A stretch of DNA of 64,000 bases from Prorocentrum cordatum (lineage: Eukaryota > Sar > Dinophyceae > Prorocentrales > Prorocentraceae): contig CAUYUJ010016465.1 of assembly GCA_963575745.1 (NCBI GenBank), positions 27,501 to 91,500 on the forward strand. The letters are read 5' to 3'. The stretch's first letter is position 1, and every line of letters begins with the position of its first letter. The notes beneath the pieces were generated by a model that saw only the letters and a program-made list of their open reading frames with translations, did no database searches and was not told the DNA's origin. Shown here piece after piece: positions 1 through 10,529 of this stretch. A program made the translations under genes and the position numbers.

Positions 1-408
1 GATTTGCCACATTTCTGAAATTCGGTGCCACCCCTCACGCAGATCCGCGGGTCAGGGTCCAAAAACACAGGGGATTTGCCACATTTCTGAAATTCGGTGC
101 CACCCCTCACGCAGATCCGCGGGGTCAGGGTCCAAAAACACAAGGGATTTCCCACATTTCTGAAATTCGGTGCCACCCCTCACGCAGATCCGCGGGGTCA
201 GGGTCCAAAAACACAGGGATTTCCACATTTCTGAAATTCGGTGCCACCCCTCACGCAGATCCGCAGGGTCAGGGTCCAAAAACACAAGGGATTTGCCACA
301 TTTCTGAAATTCGGCGCCACCCCTCACGCAGATCCGCGGGGTCAGGGTGCAAAAACACAAGGGATTTGCCACATTTCTGAAATTCGGTGCCACCCCTCAC
401 GCACATCC
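1..408. repeat. 72/73-bp tandem array, about 5.6 copies
   Basis: Copies begin near 1, 73, 146, 218, 290 and 363. Each carries the words TTTCTGAAATTCGG and CACCCCTCACGCAGATCC and ends in a GGGTCCAAAAACACA stretch. Copies differ by single bases, and the 72/73 alternation comes from 1-bp indels. ORFs across it exist on both strands only because the repeat has no stops, so it is not coding. The array is cut by the left window edge. A degenerate GAAATTCGGTGC word recurs near 3597. Confidence 0.93.
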
Positions 409-522
409 ATCGCAAGGCGTGGTAACCCAAACTGCGAGAACTCCCTCGGCCCTTTAATCGCAAGGTGTGGTAACCAAGCCCGTAAACCATACACGTCTTA
501 CCAATCGCCAGGTGTGGTAAAC
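408..522. repeat. 48-bp tandem repeat, three degenerate copies
   Basis: The word CGCAAGGTGTGGTAA (with variants) starts at 411, 459 and 506, a 47-48 bp period that follows directly on the 72/73-bp array. Only the core word is well kept. Confidence 0.7.
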
Positions 523-675
523 TCTCTTGTGATCAGTTGGTTTTAATGATTGCGAATCGGCTTCGCATGAAGTTTCGATACTGCTTCACGACAGCGCCAA
601 GGCCTCATGACTTAGCTCTTCCATGGCCCATTCTCCGAGAGAGGGGGCCGGCGGCAGGGGGCGAAGCCCTTACGG

Positions 676-676
676 A

Positions 677-721
<45 letters not shown>

Positions 722-759
722 GAGTAATAGTAGTAGTGGTAGTAGTAGTAGTAGTAGTG

Positions 760-797
<38 letters not shown>

Positions 798-823
798 CGT
801 AGTCGTAGTCGTAGTCGTAGTAG
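676..823. repeat. (AGT)n microsatellite
   Basis: A nearly pure AGT tract with a few single-base interruptions that ends in AGTCGT variants. Poly-Ser and poly-Leu ORFs through it are artefacts of the triplet. Confidence 0.95.
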
Positions 824-910
824 CAATAAAGACAAGCCAACAATTTTTACGCTACTAACTAGAAAGAGTGTTGGCCAGCGTCTACCACAAACAGTGGTTT
901 CTTGCTACGT

Positions 911-1060
911 ATGCTGTGCAATGTAGGTGCTGCGACCAATGTGGTGCAATCTAGGTGGTGCAGTCCATGTGGAGCAACCCATACGGCGCAAAGCAGTGCA
1001 AAACAATGCAACGCAACGCAAAGCACCGCAAGGTAATGCAAAACAATGCAAGCAATGCAA
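911..1060. repeat. Degenerate GTGGTGCAA / AATGCAAAG short repeats
   Basis: The left part repeats a GTGGTGCAAYC-like word about every 15 bases. The right part repeats GCAAAR and AATGCAA words. No protein-like sequence is seen. From 1060 to 1276 there is only GC-rich spacer with short GGCGGCGAC repeats. Confidence 0.6.
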
Positions 1061-1276
1061 GCGGGCGGCGACGATAAGCCGGCTGGACCGCCAGCCAGGC
1101 CCAAGCGGGCGGCGGCGACGGGCGGCGACGGACGGCGACAATCTGGCTGGGCCTCCAGCGAGGCAAAGTTCTGTAGTAGAGAAGCGGGAACCGCTAAGCA
1201 CAAGCAGTGTTCGGGAAATATGAACAAGGGATACGTAGCACTAGTAATAGCATCAGCAACATCAGCCGAACAAACA

Positions 1277-3578
1277 TCAATCGGTAGCGGCATGGGTACC
1301 GGTATGTCTTTCTCCTCGAAGCACTGGAGGGGTATTGCAGCCCAAGGCGTGGCGGGAGCGGGGAACGCCCCCCCCCCCTCTCAGAGGAGGCGCGCTCACT
1401 CTTTTCTCCTCGGCGAGGCGGGGCCGCTTCGACGCGCCGCCCTCGGGGCCCTCGAGTGCGCCCGCGGCGCGCCCTGGGAGGAGGAGGGGGATCGACAGCA
1501 GCTGCAGTTGCGCGTTGGCGTACGCCACCTTCGTGAGCAGCCCATCGGAGTACTCGTGGTCCTCCCCGAACATGAGCTCCAGGATGCGCGACGCCTCCAT
1601 GTAGGCCCGCAGCCCGCGGCGCAGGCTGTCGTCTCCGCCCTCCGTGTCTGGCGCGCCCCCGCGCGCGGCCCGCATCATCAGCGCGTCGCCCAGGGACTCC
1701 AGCATCCAGCCGCGCGCCGCGCTGAGGCCAGGGTAGGCGGCGGCCAGGAAGGCGGCACGCGCCTCCAGGAGCCGCACCTGCTCGTCGCGCCTGCCCGCCA
1801 GCCGGTGCAGCCTGGCCAGCCTGCCCCGGGCCCTGTCGCCCAGGAAGTGCTGCGGGAAGCAGGCCTCCACGAGCTCCTCGACCTGCTGCGCCTCGATCTC
1901 CGACGGGGCCCCGTCCTCCTGCCAGCCGTCTAGGATGCCCTTCAGGGAGGCCTCTGGGTATCGTTTAACCGATGCTCATCCCCAGCGGCGTGGCCTGGGC
2001 CCCACTGGCCGATTTACCCCCCCAGATGGGGATACAGGTCGTTCCCTTCGGGTTTCGAGGGGTGTATCCCCAACGGGGGGGTAATTTGGTGGGGGTCTCG
2101 AAGGGGATGGGGATGGGGATGGGCATGGGGGTCGGATAAACGATGCTGAGCCTCGTGCCCGCTGAGCGAGATCGCCTGCTCCAGTGTCAGCTCGCAGCCG
2201 CAGGCGCCGCAGGCCGCCCCGACCAGCGCTCCGGGTCCCAGCGTGCCGCTGGCCAGCCTTTACGAGCGGCGAACCTATCCGTATCCGCGCCCTTGCGGTC
2301 TGGATTCTGGGCCGCGATCCAGCGGATAGGCGGTCGCTCGGACACGCCCCGCGTGGGGCATCCGCGAAAACACGCTCGGTATCCGCGGGGGCGTGGCCCA
2401 AGGGCCTGGCCCGCGGGGCCGCGGATGCGAATATGCTCTTCACCCGCGAAGCCTGCTGGGCCCGCCTGGGCTTGCAAAGACGGAGCCCGAGCGGCACACG
2501 GGGCAGGTCAGGCCCCTGCTACGATCGACGCCTCCGCAGCACCGCTCGCACGCGCACCAGAAGAGCTTCGACTCCCAGAGGTCCCAGCGCCGCTCCGGGG
2601 CGCAGGCCAGCAACAACGACTCGTCCAGGTATGACACGGTGATCTCCTCGCCCTTGGCGATGTTTCGCCGGGCCCGCAGTACGTAGCTGTTCTTGCCGCC
2701 AGCGCCGTAATGCCAAAAGGCGTTCGGCCAACACGAGTGCGACATGAACGACGGCAGGAAGTACGTGGCGTAGCCGGGTGGGTCGTCCGAGTAGTCGAAC
2801 GCATTGTGCACCCACACCTGCAGCACCCGCTCGAGCAAGATGGCCTCTGCTCGCGGGGCGAACTGCTTGCCGATCGCGGCGCAGGCCGCGCTGACACCGT
2901 TTCTCTCGCCCTGGTGCAGTATCAGCAGCTTCTCCTGCTTCTCAGGAGCCAGCGGTGGCGCACGCGCCAGGGGGCCGCCTGACAACTGGTCTTCCGTCAG
3001 GGACCTCAGGGCGGCCCAGTACCACAAGGGCTCGAAGTCCCAACCGCGTCCATCACACAGCCGCCTCAGCGCCACGAATGCCTCGTCCTGGGCGTCTGCC
3101 GCGACCGTCAGCAGCGGCTGCTCCGAGAAGATCACCTGGCCCTGCTGGAACGCGCGCTGGGCGACCAGGACGCGGCCCTTGTCCTGGGTCGGCACGCATT
3201 CCACGCAGCCGCCATGGACCTGGGCGGCACGGCCGAGGGCAGCACACACACACACAGCCCTCGCCCACAGGCAAGAGGGACGCTGGGCAGGCTTGACCTT
3301 TGGTGCGCCGCTCTCGGGCCCGCGGGGGGCGCCAGATCACAAGCGCGCGGGCCAGTGCTGCGGGGGACCCCCGTGGGCCCGCACTAGGTCACTCTGGCGA
3401 AGGAACACTCTCGCGCGCAGCCCAAGCCCTCGAAGGCACTCCGAGCTGCTCGCATGCCTTCCCGGGCAACCTGGGGCGGGGGGTGGTGCCGTCGGAGGCG
3501 CACCAGGTTCTTGGCCCCATCCAGGAGCACACGGAGGGGGGCGTGTCGAGGCCAGCCACCACCCCAAATCTTCGACAT
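1277..3578 (-). CDS. SMYD-like SET-domain protein, four exons, 581 residues
   Basis: Model: exons 3578-3393, 3219-2444, 2248-2142 and 1953-1277. They sum to 1746 nt with matching phases and one stop. The start is the ATG at 3578 (residues MSKIWGG). The SET core lies in exon 2: a KGRVLVAQRAF start (near residue 75), the HSCWPN motif (about 223-228) that matches the NHSCxPN cofactor/pseudoknot motif, GEEITVSYLDE (about 252-262), then the Cys cluster WCACERC and CPVC of a post-SET zinc site. Exon 3 adds CGACGCELT and exon 4 a helical TPR-like C-terminal region (residues such as YMEASRILELMFG), as in SMYD proteins. No MYND finger is visible between the SET halves. Known family: lysine methyltransferases using S-adenosylmethionine. 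Substrate unknown. The exon joins are my inference from phase and GT/AG sites; SET identity is firm, exact splicing moderately so. Confidence 0.82.
1954..2141 (-). other. Intron 3 of the SET gene, with terminal inverted repeats
   Basis: The 188-bp intron starts GTTTATCC and ends ACCCAG on the minus strand. On the plus strand its left end (1958-1975) reads GTATCGTTTAACCGATGC, and the reverse complement of its right end (2130-2146) reads GCATCGTTTATCCGACC. These agree at about 14 of 17-18 positions. Inverted-repeat ends that abut both splice sites are the hallmark of introner-type (transposon-derived) introns. Confidence 0.65.
2249..2443 (-). other. Intron 2 of the SET gene
   Basis: Donor GGGTGAAG at 2443 and acceptor CTGGCCAG at 2249, 195 bp, phase 2 on both sides. 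Inside are several CGGATAC/CGGATGC words in both orientations, but no clean terminal inverted repeat. Confidence 0.7.
3220..3392 (-). other. Intron 1 of the SET gene, built on a TIR element
   Basis: Donor AGA|GTGACC at 3392 and acceptor CGCCCAG at 3220, 173 bp, phase 0. The donor sits inside the right terminal repeat of the dispersed element at 3283-3416, so that element supplies the splice donor. The part next to the acceptor includes a short (GT)n run. Confidence 0.65.
3283..3416. mobile_element. TIR element, GAGTGACC family, copy A
   Basis: The left end carries TTGACCTTTGGTGCGCCG and the right end CTAGGTCACTCTGGCGAAGG, the inverted counterpart. The same plan recurs at 4931-5092 and 12781-12933. 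No internal ORF, so a non-autonomous MITE- or introner-like element. Its outer right repeat encodes the last residues of SET exon 1. Confidence 0.65.
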
Positions 3579-4347
3579 GTTGTTTGCTTAATTTTGAAAT
3601 TCGGTGCTTCTCCTCGATCTCGGCCTCAGGGGCCCGTTACTTGAACCCGGACCGGGACCACTGGGACGAAAATCTTTCCCCAGGGAAGGGGTCCAGACCT
3701 CTTTTGGAATGAACAGCTTGGTGGTTAATGCGATGGTTGTTACTGCTGTCCGCTTCCGCAGCTAGAAACTACCCTAACAAGCCTAACAAGCATTCCGTAT
3801 TTTCATAGTGGTTGATCAATGATGCAGGTGGTCCAGGCAAGACCCCCGTCCCGCCGACCTTCACTTGGGAATGGTATTGCTTGCTTTTCGCAATCTAATT
3901 TTCTGTCAGAGGGGGGAGGAAGGACAGGGAACTCGCGAAGCACAGCCTCGCACCGACCGCCGGGCCCGACGCAGAAGCCCTGGACTCGCGAAGCGAGGCA
4001 ACTGCGGACTGCTTCGGATCACGAGATGGCAGCTGGGGGCGCTGGTTTCATATTTGCACACTGGCTCAACCACCAACGCCCCAACCACCTTTTCGGAAAC
4101 TCGAGCTCTTCCTGCCGCGGATCGAAACAACTCACGCCGCCAGGCATCTGGGGCTGCGGCAGGCTCCTGCCGTGGCGGTGTGGGCCGTGCTGGTTCCTGC
4201 CGCTGCGCCGGCCGCTCGGCCGTTCGGAGAGGTCCGCTCCGCTGCTGGGCGCGCCCAGGGGTAGTTTTCCCTATGTGTTGAAAGCCTCGGGCGCAGGGAC
4301 TCACCACGAGTCGCTTCAAAGACGGGCGAGCAACGGCTGCCAACAGA
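3579..4347. other. Spacer without a recognised gene
   Basis: Upstream flank of the SET gene on the minus strand. It has no convincing promoter motif and only shadow ORFs. A stretch near 3592-3612 recalls the core of the array at the left window edge. Confidence 0.5.
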
Positions 4348-4493
4348 GGGCCACATGCGAGCCCTACCCCTACCCCCCACGACTTCTGAGAGGGAGGGCG
4401 GGGTTCACCTCGTTCGGGAGCTCCCGAGCGAAGGGAACCCCACCCACCCTCCAGAAATCGTGGGGGGTTTGGGGTAGGGTTCGCATGCGGCCC
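4348..4493. repeat. 146-bp palindrome (foldback element)
   Basis: The two arms, about 73 bp each, mirror each other around CGGGAGCTCCCG centred at 4420/4421. The left arm begins GGGCCACATGCGAGCCCTAC and the right arm ends GTAGGGTTCGCATGCGGCCCC. There are a few mismatches and no real loop. The sequence would fold into one long hairpin. No coding content. Confidence 0.85.
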
Positions 4494-4506
4494 CCTACCC
4501 ACGTGC

Positions 4507-4612
4507 CTCTCCTGCTCCTCCTCCTCCTCCTCCTCCTCCTCCTCCGCCTCCGCCTCCTCCTTCTCCTCCTCCTCCTCCTCCTCCTCCTCCTCCTCCTCCT
4601 CCTCCTCCTCTT
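4507..4612. repeat. (CTC)n microsatellite
   Basis: CTC triplets with a short CGC/TTC interruption near 4550, immediately right of the palindrome. Poly-Glu and poly-Gly ORFs on the minus strand are artefacts. Confidence 0.95.
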
Positions 4613-4739
4613 CCCAGAGCGGCACAGCGCCAACATCGACGCGCGGAAGGAGACGCACAGCCAAAAAAGCTGCCAGGCCGAGGGCCTCCGGAGGCCACTC
4701 CTGGGCGCTCCCCGGCGGAGGATCGGCACTCGCAGGCCC

Positions 4740-4930
4740 GCGAGAGGAGGAGAGGGAAGAGCGGACGAAGGGGAGGGGAGAGGGAGGGGGAGGGCGGGGG
4801 AAGGGCGAGGAGAGGAGAGGAGAGGGAGGGGAAGGGAGAGGAGAGGGAGGGGGGGAAGAGGGGCGAAGGCGACGGGGGAAGCGAAGAGGGGGCGACGGGG
4901 AGAGGGAAGAGGGGGCGAAGGCGAAGGGCA
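4740..4930. repeat. Purine-rich GGGGAGA tract
   Basis: An almost uninterrupted purine strand of GGAGAGGAG and GGGGAA words, with no coding content. Homopurine mirror runs of this kind can form triplex DNA. Confidence 0.85.
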
Positions 4931-5092
4931 AAGAGTGACCCTGGGCAAGAGTGACCTTTGGTGCGCGGCTTTTTGGGGGCCGCGGGGAGACCAAACCTGG
5001 GCGCGCAAACCGCTGCTACCGCTTCGTTTTCAGCCATCTGCGGGCCCATCTGTGCCCGCATCAAAGGTCACTCCGGCGAAAGGTCACTCTTA
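4931..5092. mobile_element. TIR element, GAGTGACC family, copy B
   Basis: The left end has two tandem GAGTGACC words (AGAGTGACCCTGGGCAAGAG, then TGACCTTTGGTGCGCGGC). The right end has two tandem GGTCACTC words (AAAGGTCACTCCGGCG, then AAAGGTCACTCTTACG), so the two ends are inverted repeats with doubled tips. About 162 bp, no ORF. Confidence 0.75.
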
Positions 5093-5104
5093 CGTCTAGT
5101 TGAA

Positions 5105-5152
5105 GGGAGGGGAGAGGAGAGGAGAGGAGAGGAGAGGAGAGGAGAGGAGAGG
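5105..5152. repeat. (GGAGA)n tract at the LINE 3' end
   Basis: About nine near-perfect pentamers directly downstream of the LINE stop on the minus strand. The position fits a LINE simple-repeat tail, but a coincidental microsatellite cannot be excluded. Confidence 0.75.
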
Positions 5153-5156
5153 GTCC

Positions 5157-5905
5157 ACCTTACACCGGCGCCCCGGCGCGATGTTGCTGGAGCGAAGCGC
5201 GACGGTGCTGGAGGGGATGGAAAGCGAAGTGTTGGCGCCAAGACACCAGGTCTTGCGATCGGGCGTCACCGGCGACGACGCGAGAGCAGAGAAACGATTG
5301 AAGACACGGTTGACACTCATGAACAGACGGCTGTCCGACGATAATATCTGGAAGGACGTTGTGCGCAAGCGAACGCCCCCAAGGGGAGACCGGAAGGCAT
5401 AATCTGGGGTCGCATCGCCGCACGGATCGCGACGCTGCCTGTCGTGGGAGTCGGTGGGAAGAACGAGACCAGGCAGAACGAATAGGAGCGGAAGAAGGAG
5501 AAGGGCGGAAAACATCGGAGAACATGGATGTGCCCTGCCCAATCTCACTGCGGTGAATGAAAACAAGTACGGCGATGTTACGACGAACAGCAAAGGGAGC
5601 AAGACTGCGTCCCAACAAAGCCGTCGCGTCGGATACGTCCAGGGCGCGCAAGAAGCGGCACTGCACATAATATGATACCGAAAAGGCGGTGGACGAGGAA
5701 TGGCTTATAGCAGCCGTCCGGTATTCAATATGAGACAGAATGTGGCGTTTGTGCAAAGCGATCAACTCCCGAACGCTATATTACCGACAGCACTGTAATA
5801 TAGAACGAGGGCGCCATCCGGCTTCGCACGCACACTCTGTGTTTGTATCGTTCATGAGAAGCTTGCAATCGAACGCCACACCTAGAGAACGAAAACTGTC
5901 GCCGT
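5157..5905 (-). pseudogene. LINE C-terminal region (RT thumb and beyond)
   Basis: Reads LGVAFDCKLLMND, then LIALHKRHILSHIEYRTAAI, LRALDVSDATALL and LAPFAVRRNIAVL, the standard post-palm text of non-LTR RTs. An ORF covers 5765-5160; the first 130 bases are frameshifted. The stop lies just before the GGAGA tail. Confidence 0.78.
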
Positions 5906-5922
5906 GCCTTCACGAGAGTAGA

Positions 5923-7932
5923 TCCTAACCGTGAGGAGCTTTGCGCTTAACCGTGAGTGATTGAGTGCAGGCTGTGAGTGCACGCTGTAAGTGCACGCTG
6001 TGGTGAGCGCACGCTGTGAGTGCACGCTGTGAGCCCACGCAGTGATGAGTACACGCTGTGAGCGTACGCTGTGAGTGCACGCTGTGGTGAGCGCACGCTG
6101 TGAGTGCACGCTGTGAGTGCACGCTGCGGTGAGCGCACGCTGTGAGTGCACGCGGCGTCGAGGGCTCGCTGAGCTGATGAGCGCGCTCGCACAGCTTGCG
6201 CTCGCAGCGTGCGCTCACAGCGTGCACTCACAGCGTGGGCCCACAGCGTGGGCTCACAGCGTGGGCTCTCAGCGTGGGCTCACAGCGTGGGCTCACACCG
6301 TGGGCTCACAGCGTGGGCTCACACAGCGTGGGCTCGCAGCGTGGGCTCACAGCGTGGGCTCACAGCGCGGACTCAGAGCGTGGGCTCACAGCGTGGGCTC
6401 ACAGCGTGGGCTCACCACGGCGGGCACGCACAGCAGCGTGGGCCAATCACGCTGTGAGTGCACGCTGTGAGTGCACGCTGTGAGTGCACGCTGTGAGCGC
6501 ACGCTGCGCGCCACCCGGTGAGAAAGACCGTGAGCGCACGCTGTGAGTGCACGCTGTGGGCCCGACGGAGTCTCGAATTGCTCACGCGCTGGATTTCTCC
6601 GCGCGGTCCGAGAGTGATTTCCTCTGTGGTGTGTGTGCGTGCGTTTGTGTGTGGTGGTGGTGGTGGTGGTGGGAGTGGTGGTGGCGGTGATTGTAGTGGT
6701 GGTGGTGGTGGTGGTGGTGGTGGCGTTGGTTGTGGCGGGATATTTGGCGGTGGTGGTGGTTGTGGTGGTGGGGTGGTGGGGTGTGTGTGTGTGTGTGCGT
6801 GTGGGCGTGGTGGGTGCTGCGCGGTGTGTGCCGTGCGGTGTGCGGTGTGCGGTGGGCAGTGTGTGGTGTATGGTGTGTGGTGTGTGGTGTGTGATGCGTG
6901 GTGGGTGCTGTGTGGTGCGTGGTGGGTGGTCTGTGGTGGGTGGTGGTGGGTGGTGTGTGTGTGTGGTGTGTTGCGTGTGCGGTGTGCGGTGTGGTGTGTG
7001 TGGCGTGTGGTTTGTTGTGTGTCGTGTGTTGCGGGTGGTGTGTTGCGGGTGGTGTGTTGCGTGTGTGTTGCGTGTGGTGTGTTGCGTGTGGAGTCTTGCG
7101 TGCGGTATGTTGCGTGTCGTGTGTGCGTGTGGCGTGTTGCGTGTGGTGTGTTGCGTGAAGTGTGTGTGTGTGGTGTGTGTGGTGTGTTGCCTGTGGTGTG
7201 TCGCGTGTGGTGTGCTGAGTGTCGTGTGTGGCGTGTGGTGTGTTGCGTGTCGTGTGTGGCGTGCGTTGTGTTGCGTGTGAGGTGTGTTGCGTGTGGTGTG
7301 CTGCGCGCGGGAGGTTGCGTGTCGTGTGTGTGTGTGTGTTTGGCGTGTGGTGTGTTGCGTGTGGTGTGTTGCGTGTGGTGCGTTGCGTGTGGTGCGTTGC
7401 GTGTGGTGTCGGAATGTTGTGTGTGGTGTGTTGCGTGCGGAGTGTTGGGTGTGGTGTGTTGCGCGTGTGTTGTGTTGCGTGTGCGGTGTGTTGCATGTGG
7501 TGTGTTACGTGTGGTGTGTTGCTTGTGGTGTGTTGCGTGTGGTGTGTCGCGTGTGGTGTGTTGCGTGTGGTTTGTTGCGTGTGGTGTGTTGGGCGTGTGT
7601 TGTGTTGCGTGTGCGGTGTGTTGCGTGTGGTGTGTTGCGTGGGCTCCCAGCGTGGGCTCACAACGTGTGCTCACACCGTGGGCTCACAGCGTAGGCTCAT
7701 AGCATGGGCTCACAGCGTGGGCTCACAGCGTGGGCTCACAGCGTGGGCTCAACACAGCGTGGGCTCAACACAGCGTGCACTCACAGCGTGGGCTGAACAC
7801 ACCGTGCATTCACAGCGCGGGCTCACAGCGCACACTCAACACAGCGTGCACTCACAGCGTGCGCTCAATCACTCACGGTTAAGCGAAAAACCATTCACGG
7901 TTAAGCGAAAAGCTACTCACGGTTTGGATTCG
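5923..7932. repeat. About 2-kb satellite block bounded by inverted repeats
   Basis: The left end (5925-5975) and the reverse complement of the right end (7860-7930) share AACCGTGAG, AGCTTTKCGCTTAACCGTGA and GTGATTGAG words. Inside, an AGYGCACGCTGTG-type unit switches strand: GTGAG..CACGCT at 5975-6170, CACAGCGTGGGCT at 6200-6440, GTGAGTGCACGCT again at 6445-6560, a GT-rich core at 6632-7640, then CAGCGTGGGCT at 7645-7870. Long His/Thr or Val/Cys ORFs here are artefacts. Confidence 0.85.
6632..7640. repeat. GTGTGG / TTGCGTGTGGTGTG satellite core
   Basis: About 1 kb of almost C-free plus strand made of GTGGTGGTG (6650-6780) and then a roughly 13-bp TGTTGCGTGTGGT-like unit. The alternating purine-pyrimidine runs could adopt Z-DNA. 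No gene. Confidence 0.9.
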
Positions 7933-8830
7933 CCTTCGCTCTTCGCAGCAACAAACAAAAGAGAACGGAAACCTGACGCTTCCAACTTTGACGCAAGGCG
8001 CGTGGCTGACACTCTGTCAAATGCCCCTGAAGCATCGGAAGTGTACGCTGCTATAAGTTTACCGCCGCTGAGCGCTGTCACTTAACATCAAGAATAGGAT
8101 CGCGTCCCGCGATCCTCTGCCGGGTGTGCACGCAAATTGAAAGTTGCCAAACCGCAGTTCCCGGACCAACCGAAAAACAAAGAGAGACGCAATCATTCGC
8201 TCCACGACCTTAGAAATTTGAGATGTCAAGTGAATCCCCCTGTGGTTGCCGGCGACATGCCTTGAAGCCTCTTTTAAAAGAGGATGAACCAGTTGATCGC
8301 GCAGACACGCGGCCACTCGCCACGCAAGAATATGCGCCGAGCTAGGGGGGCAATGGGGGGAGACAGTTCTTGAAAACAGAACTTCAATACGCGAGCTGGA
8401 ATCATGTCAGGCCCAGTGCCACTATCAGTGCTAAAATCTTGAATTCCGAAGCGGGGCGGATGCGAAGAGGGGGGAGACCGGCAGGGCAAGGGAGACTGGA
8501 GCACAAATTCACACATAAAACTGGACTCTGCCACGTGATTTCAATAGATCGTGTAAATTCATTGGTTTTGTCAGCGGGCTGAGTCAACCAAGCGCCGTGT
8601 GGTCCGCGAAGAGGCGGCGAAACAACTTTCGCGACTTTACACATGAGTTTCGGGGACAGCTTCCACCAGCCTTTGCTGCCAGACCGAAGATTTTCACGGG
8701 CACGCATCCCATGATTGTTGAAAGCGCCCAACAAAGCTTGACTGCAAACTCGGACTGCGAATGGGAACTCAGACGCACCTTCGGCCTCATATTTCAGCAG
8801 CACTTTTTCCACACACTATGGCGTGAGCCA
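7930..8830 (-). pseudogene. LINE reverse transcriptase, N-terminal half
   Basis: Contains the pre-RT text SGSKGWWKLSPKLM, the finger motif TGPDMIPARVLKFCF, the PLLKEASRH..GNHRGIHLTS motif followed by ISKVVERMI, FQFACTPGRGSRDAI, and the first catalytic block SDASGAFDRV with its Asp. Frameshifts occur near 8280 and 8060. Reading stops at the inverted satellite at about 7930, before the YxDD box. Confidence 0.82.
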
Positions 8831-8994
8831 AGGGTGGGACAATGACAATCTGAGCGCTGCAATTGGTCAACAATTATCCCAGTGCGACCCTACCTAGGAG
8901 TTGGAGCCTCTAGGACAGCAACATTAGTAGGAGCGGTAAACGCCGTCCTGCTCCTTTTCCTTACCGTCGTAGTTGCAGCAGTAGCGGTAGTAAT

Positions 8995-9432
<438 letters not shown>

Positions 9433-9547
9433 CCAGAACCGCCGACGCCACGCCGCAAGTGAAGCAGCAGCAGAATCAGGCAGCAAGCCCCCGAAACAGC
9501 AGCAAAAGCAAGCAGGCGCGGAGATGAGGGCGGGGCACTGGGAATTC

Positions 9548-9651
9548 TTTACATCTACATATATATCTACACCTACATCTACATCGACACCTACATCTAC
9601 ATCTAGACCTACATCTACATCTACACCTACAGCTACATCTACATCCACACC
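9548..9651. repeat. (CTACAT/CTACAC)n repeat
   Basis: A hexamer/dodecamer array of CTACATCTACAC words with a few variants. No gene. Confidence 0.88.
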
Positions 9652-10075
9652 TGAATAAACTGTTTTTGTTTTTGTTGTTGATTGGTTTTGTTTTTGCTTT
9701 GCCTGCGCACAGACACACACACACACGCATGTTTTGGCATTCGCTCACCGGGTGTGCTTGAGAATGCTCAGGATCCGGCCTACACCGCACGACTTGGCAT
9801 TGAGCAAGGTTGTGCAACACTTGCTACACCGAACGTTCCTACGAAACTGTACAGCAGCAGCAACTCCCAGATCGGTGCAACAAGCTGTTCAGCATTGTTT
9901 CGGTGGGCATCATCGCTGCTGGAATATGCGGTTTCACCCGAGTGGTGTGACCACAACCTCCCCGCTGTCGTGGAATCGCCCGAGCCACTCTTGGCGCGCA
10001 GGGACTGTGTCGAATAACCAGTAGTACACAAATCGCAGTGACTGGCTCCCCTTCCGACGCCGTGACAGATAAGTA

Positions 10076-10345
10076 CATATATATATATATATATATATAT
10101 TCATTCACTATCCATATATAGCAGCAGCAATAGTGGATGCTGTGCTGCCCTATTGTATGCTATGCTATGCTATGCTATGCTATGCTATGCTATGCTATGC
10201 TATGCTATGCTGCGCAATGCTATGCTGGGCTAGGCTAGGATAGGCTATGCAATGTTATGCTATGTTATGCTGCGCTACGCTATGCTGCGCTATGCTATGC
10301 TATGCTATGCTGTGCTATGCTGTGCTACGCTATGCTTTTGCTTTG
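10076..10345. repeat. (AT)n followed by (TATGC)n
   Basis: A short AT dinucleotide run at 10076-10100 and then a TATGC pentamer array (about 10150-10345) with CTGCG and CTACG variants. Beyond it are CTTTTGC words to 10480. All of this belongs to the sequence that splits the LINE. Confidence 0.92.
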
Positions 10346-10529
10346 CCTTCGCTGTTGCCTTCACTTTTGCCTTTGCTTTTGCTTTTGCTTGGCACCCAGG
10401 GAGCGCAACTGGGGGAACCGCGCGTTTGCTTTTACCTTTGCTGTTGTTTTTGCTTGGCTCCCAGGAGACTGGGGGAACCGCCCGGGACGGTTTGCACTGC
10501 CTGGCCCCTTTAAGCCAAGCGAGTAAGAA

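Noticed and set aside
1-408. Possible CRISPR array
   Set aside because: The units are whole 72/73-bp tandem copies without unique spacers, in a eukaryotic context.
3906-5064. Glu- and Arg-rich minus ORFs through 4.5-4.9 kb
   Set aside because: Driven by the CTC and GGGGAGA tracts; the non-repeat ends show no domain.
6412-7702. His/Thr-rich and Val/Cys-rich ORFs of about 400 residues
   Set aside because: Artefacts of the GT-rich satellite core on the two strands.
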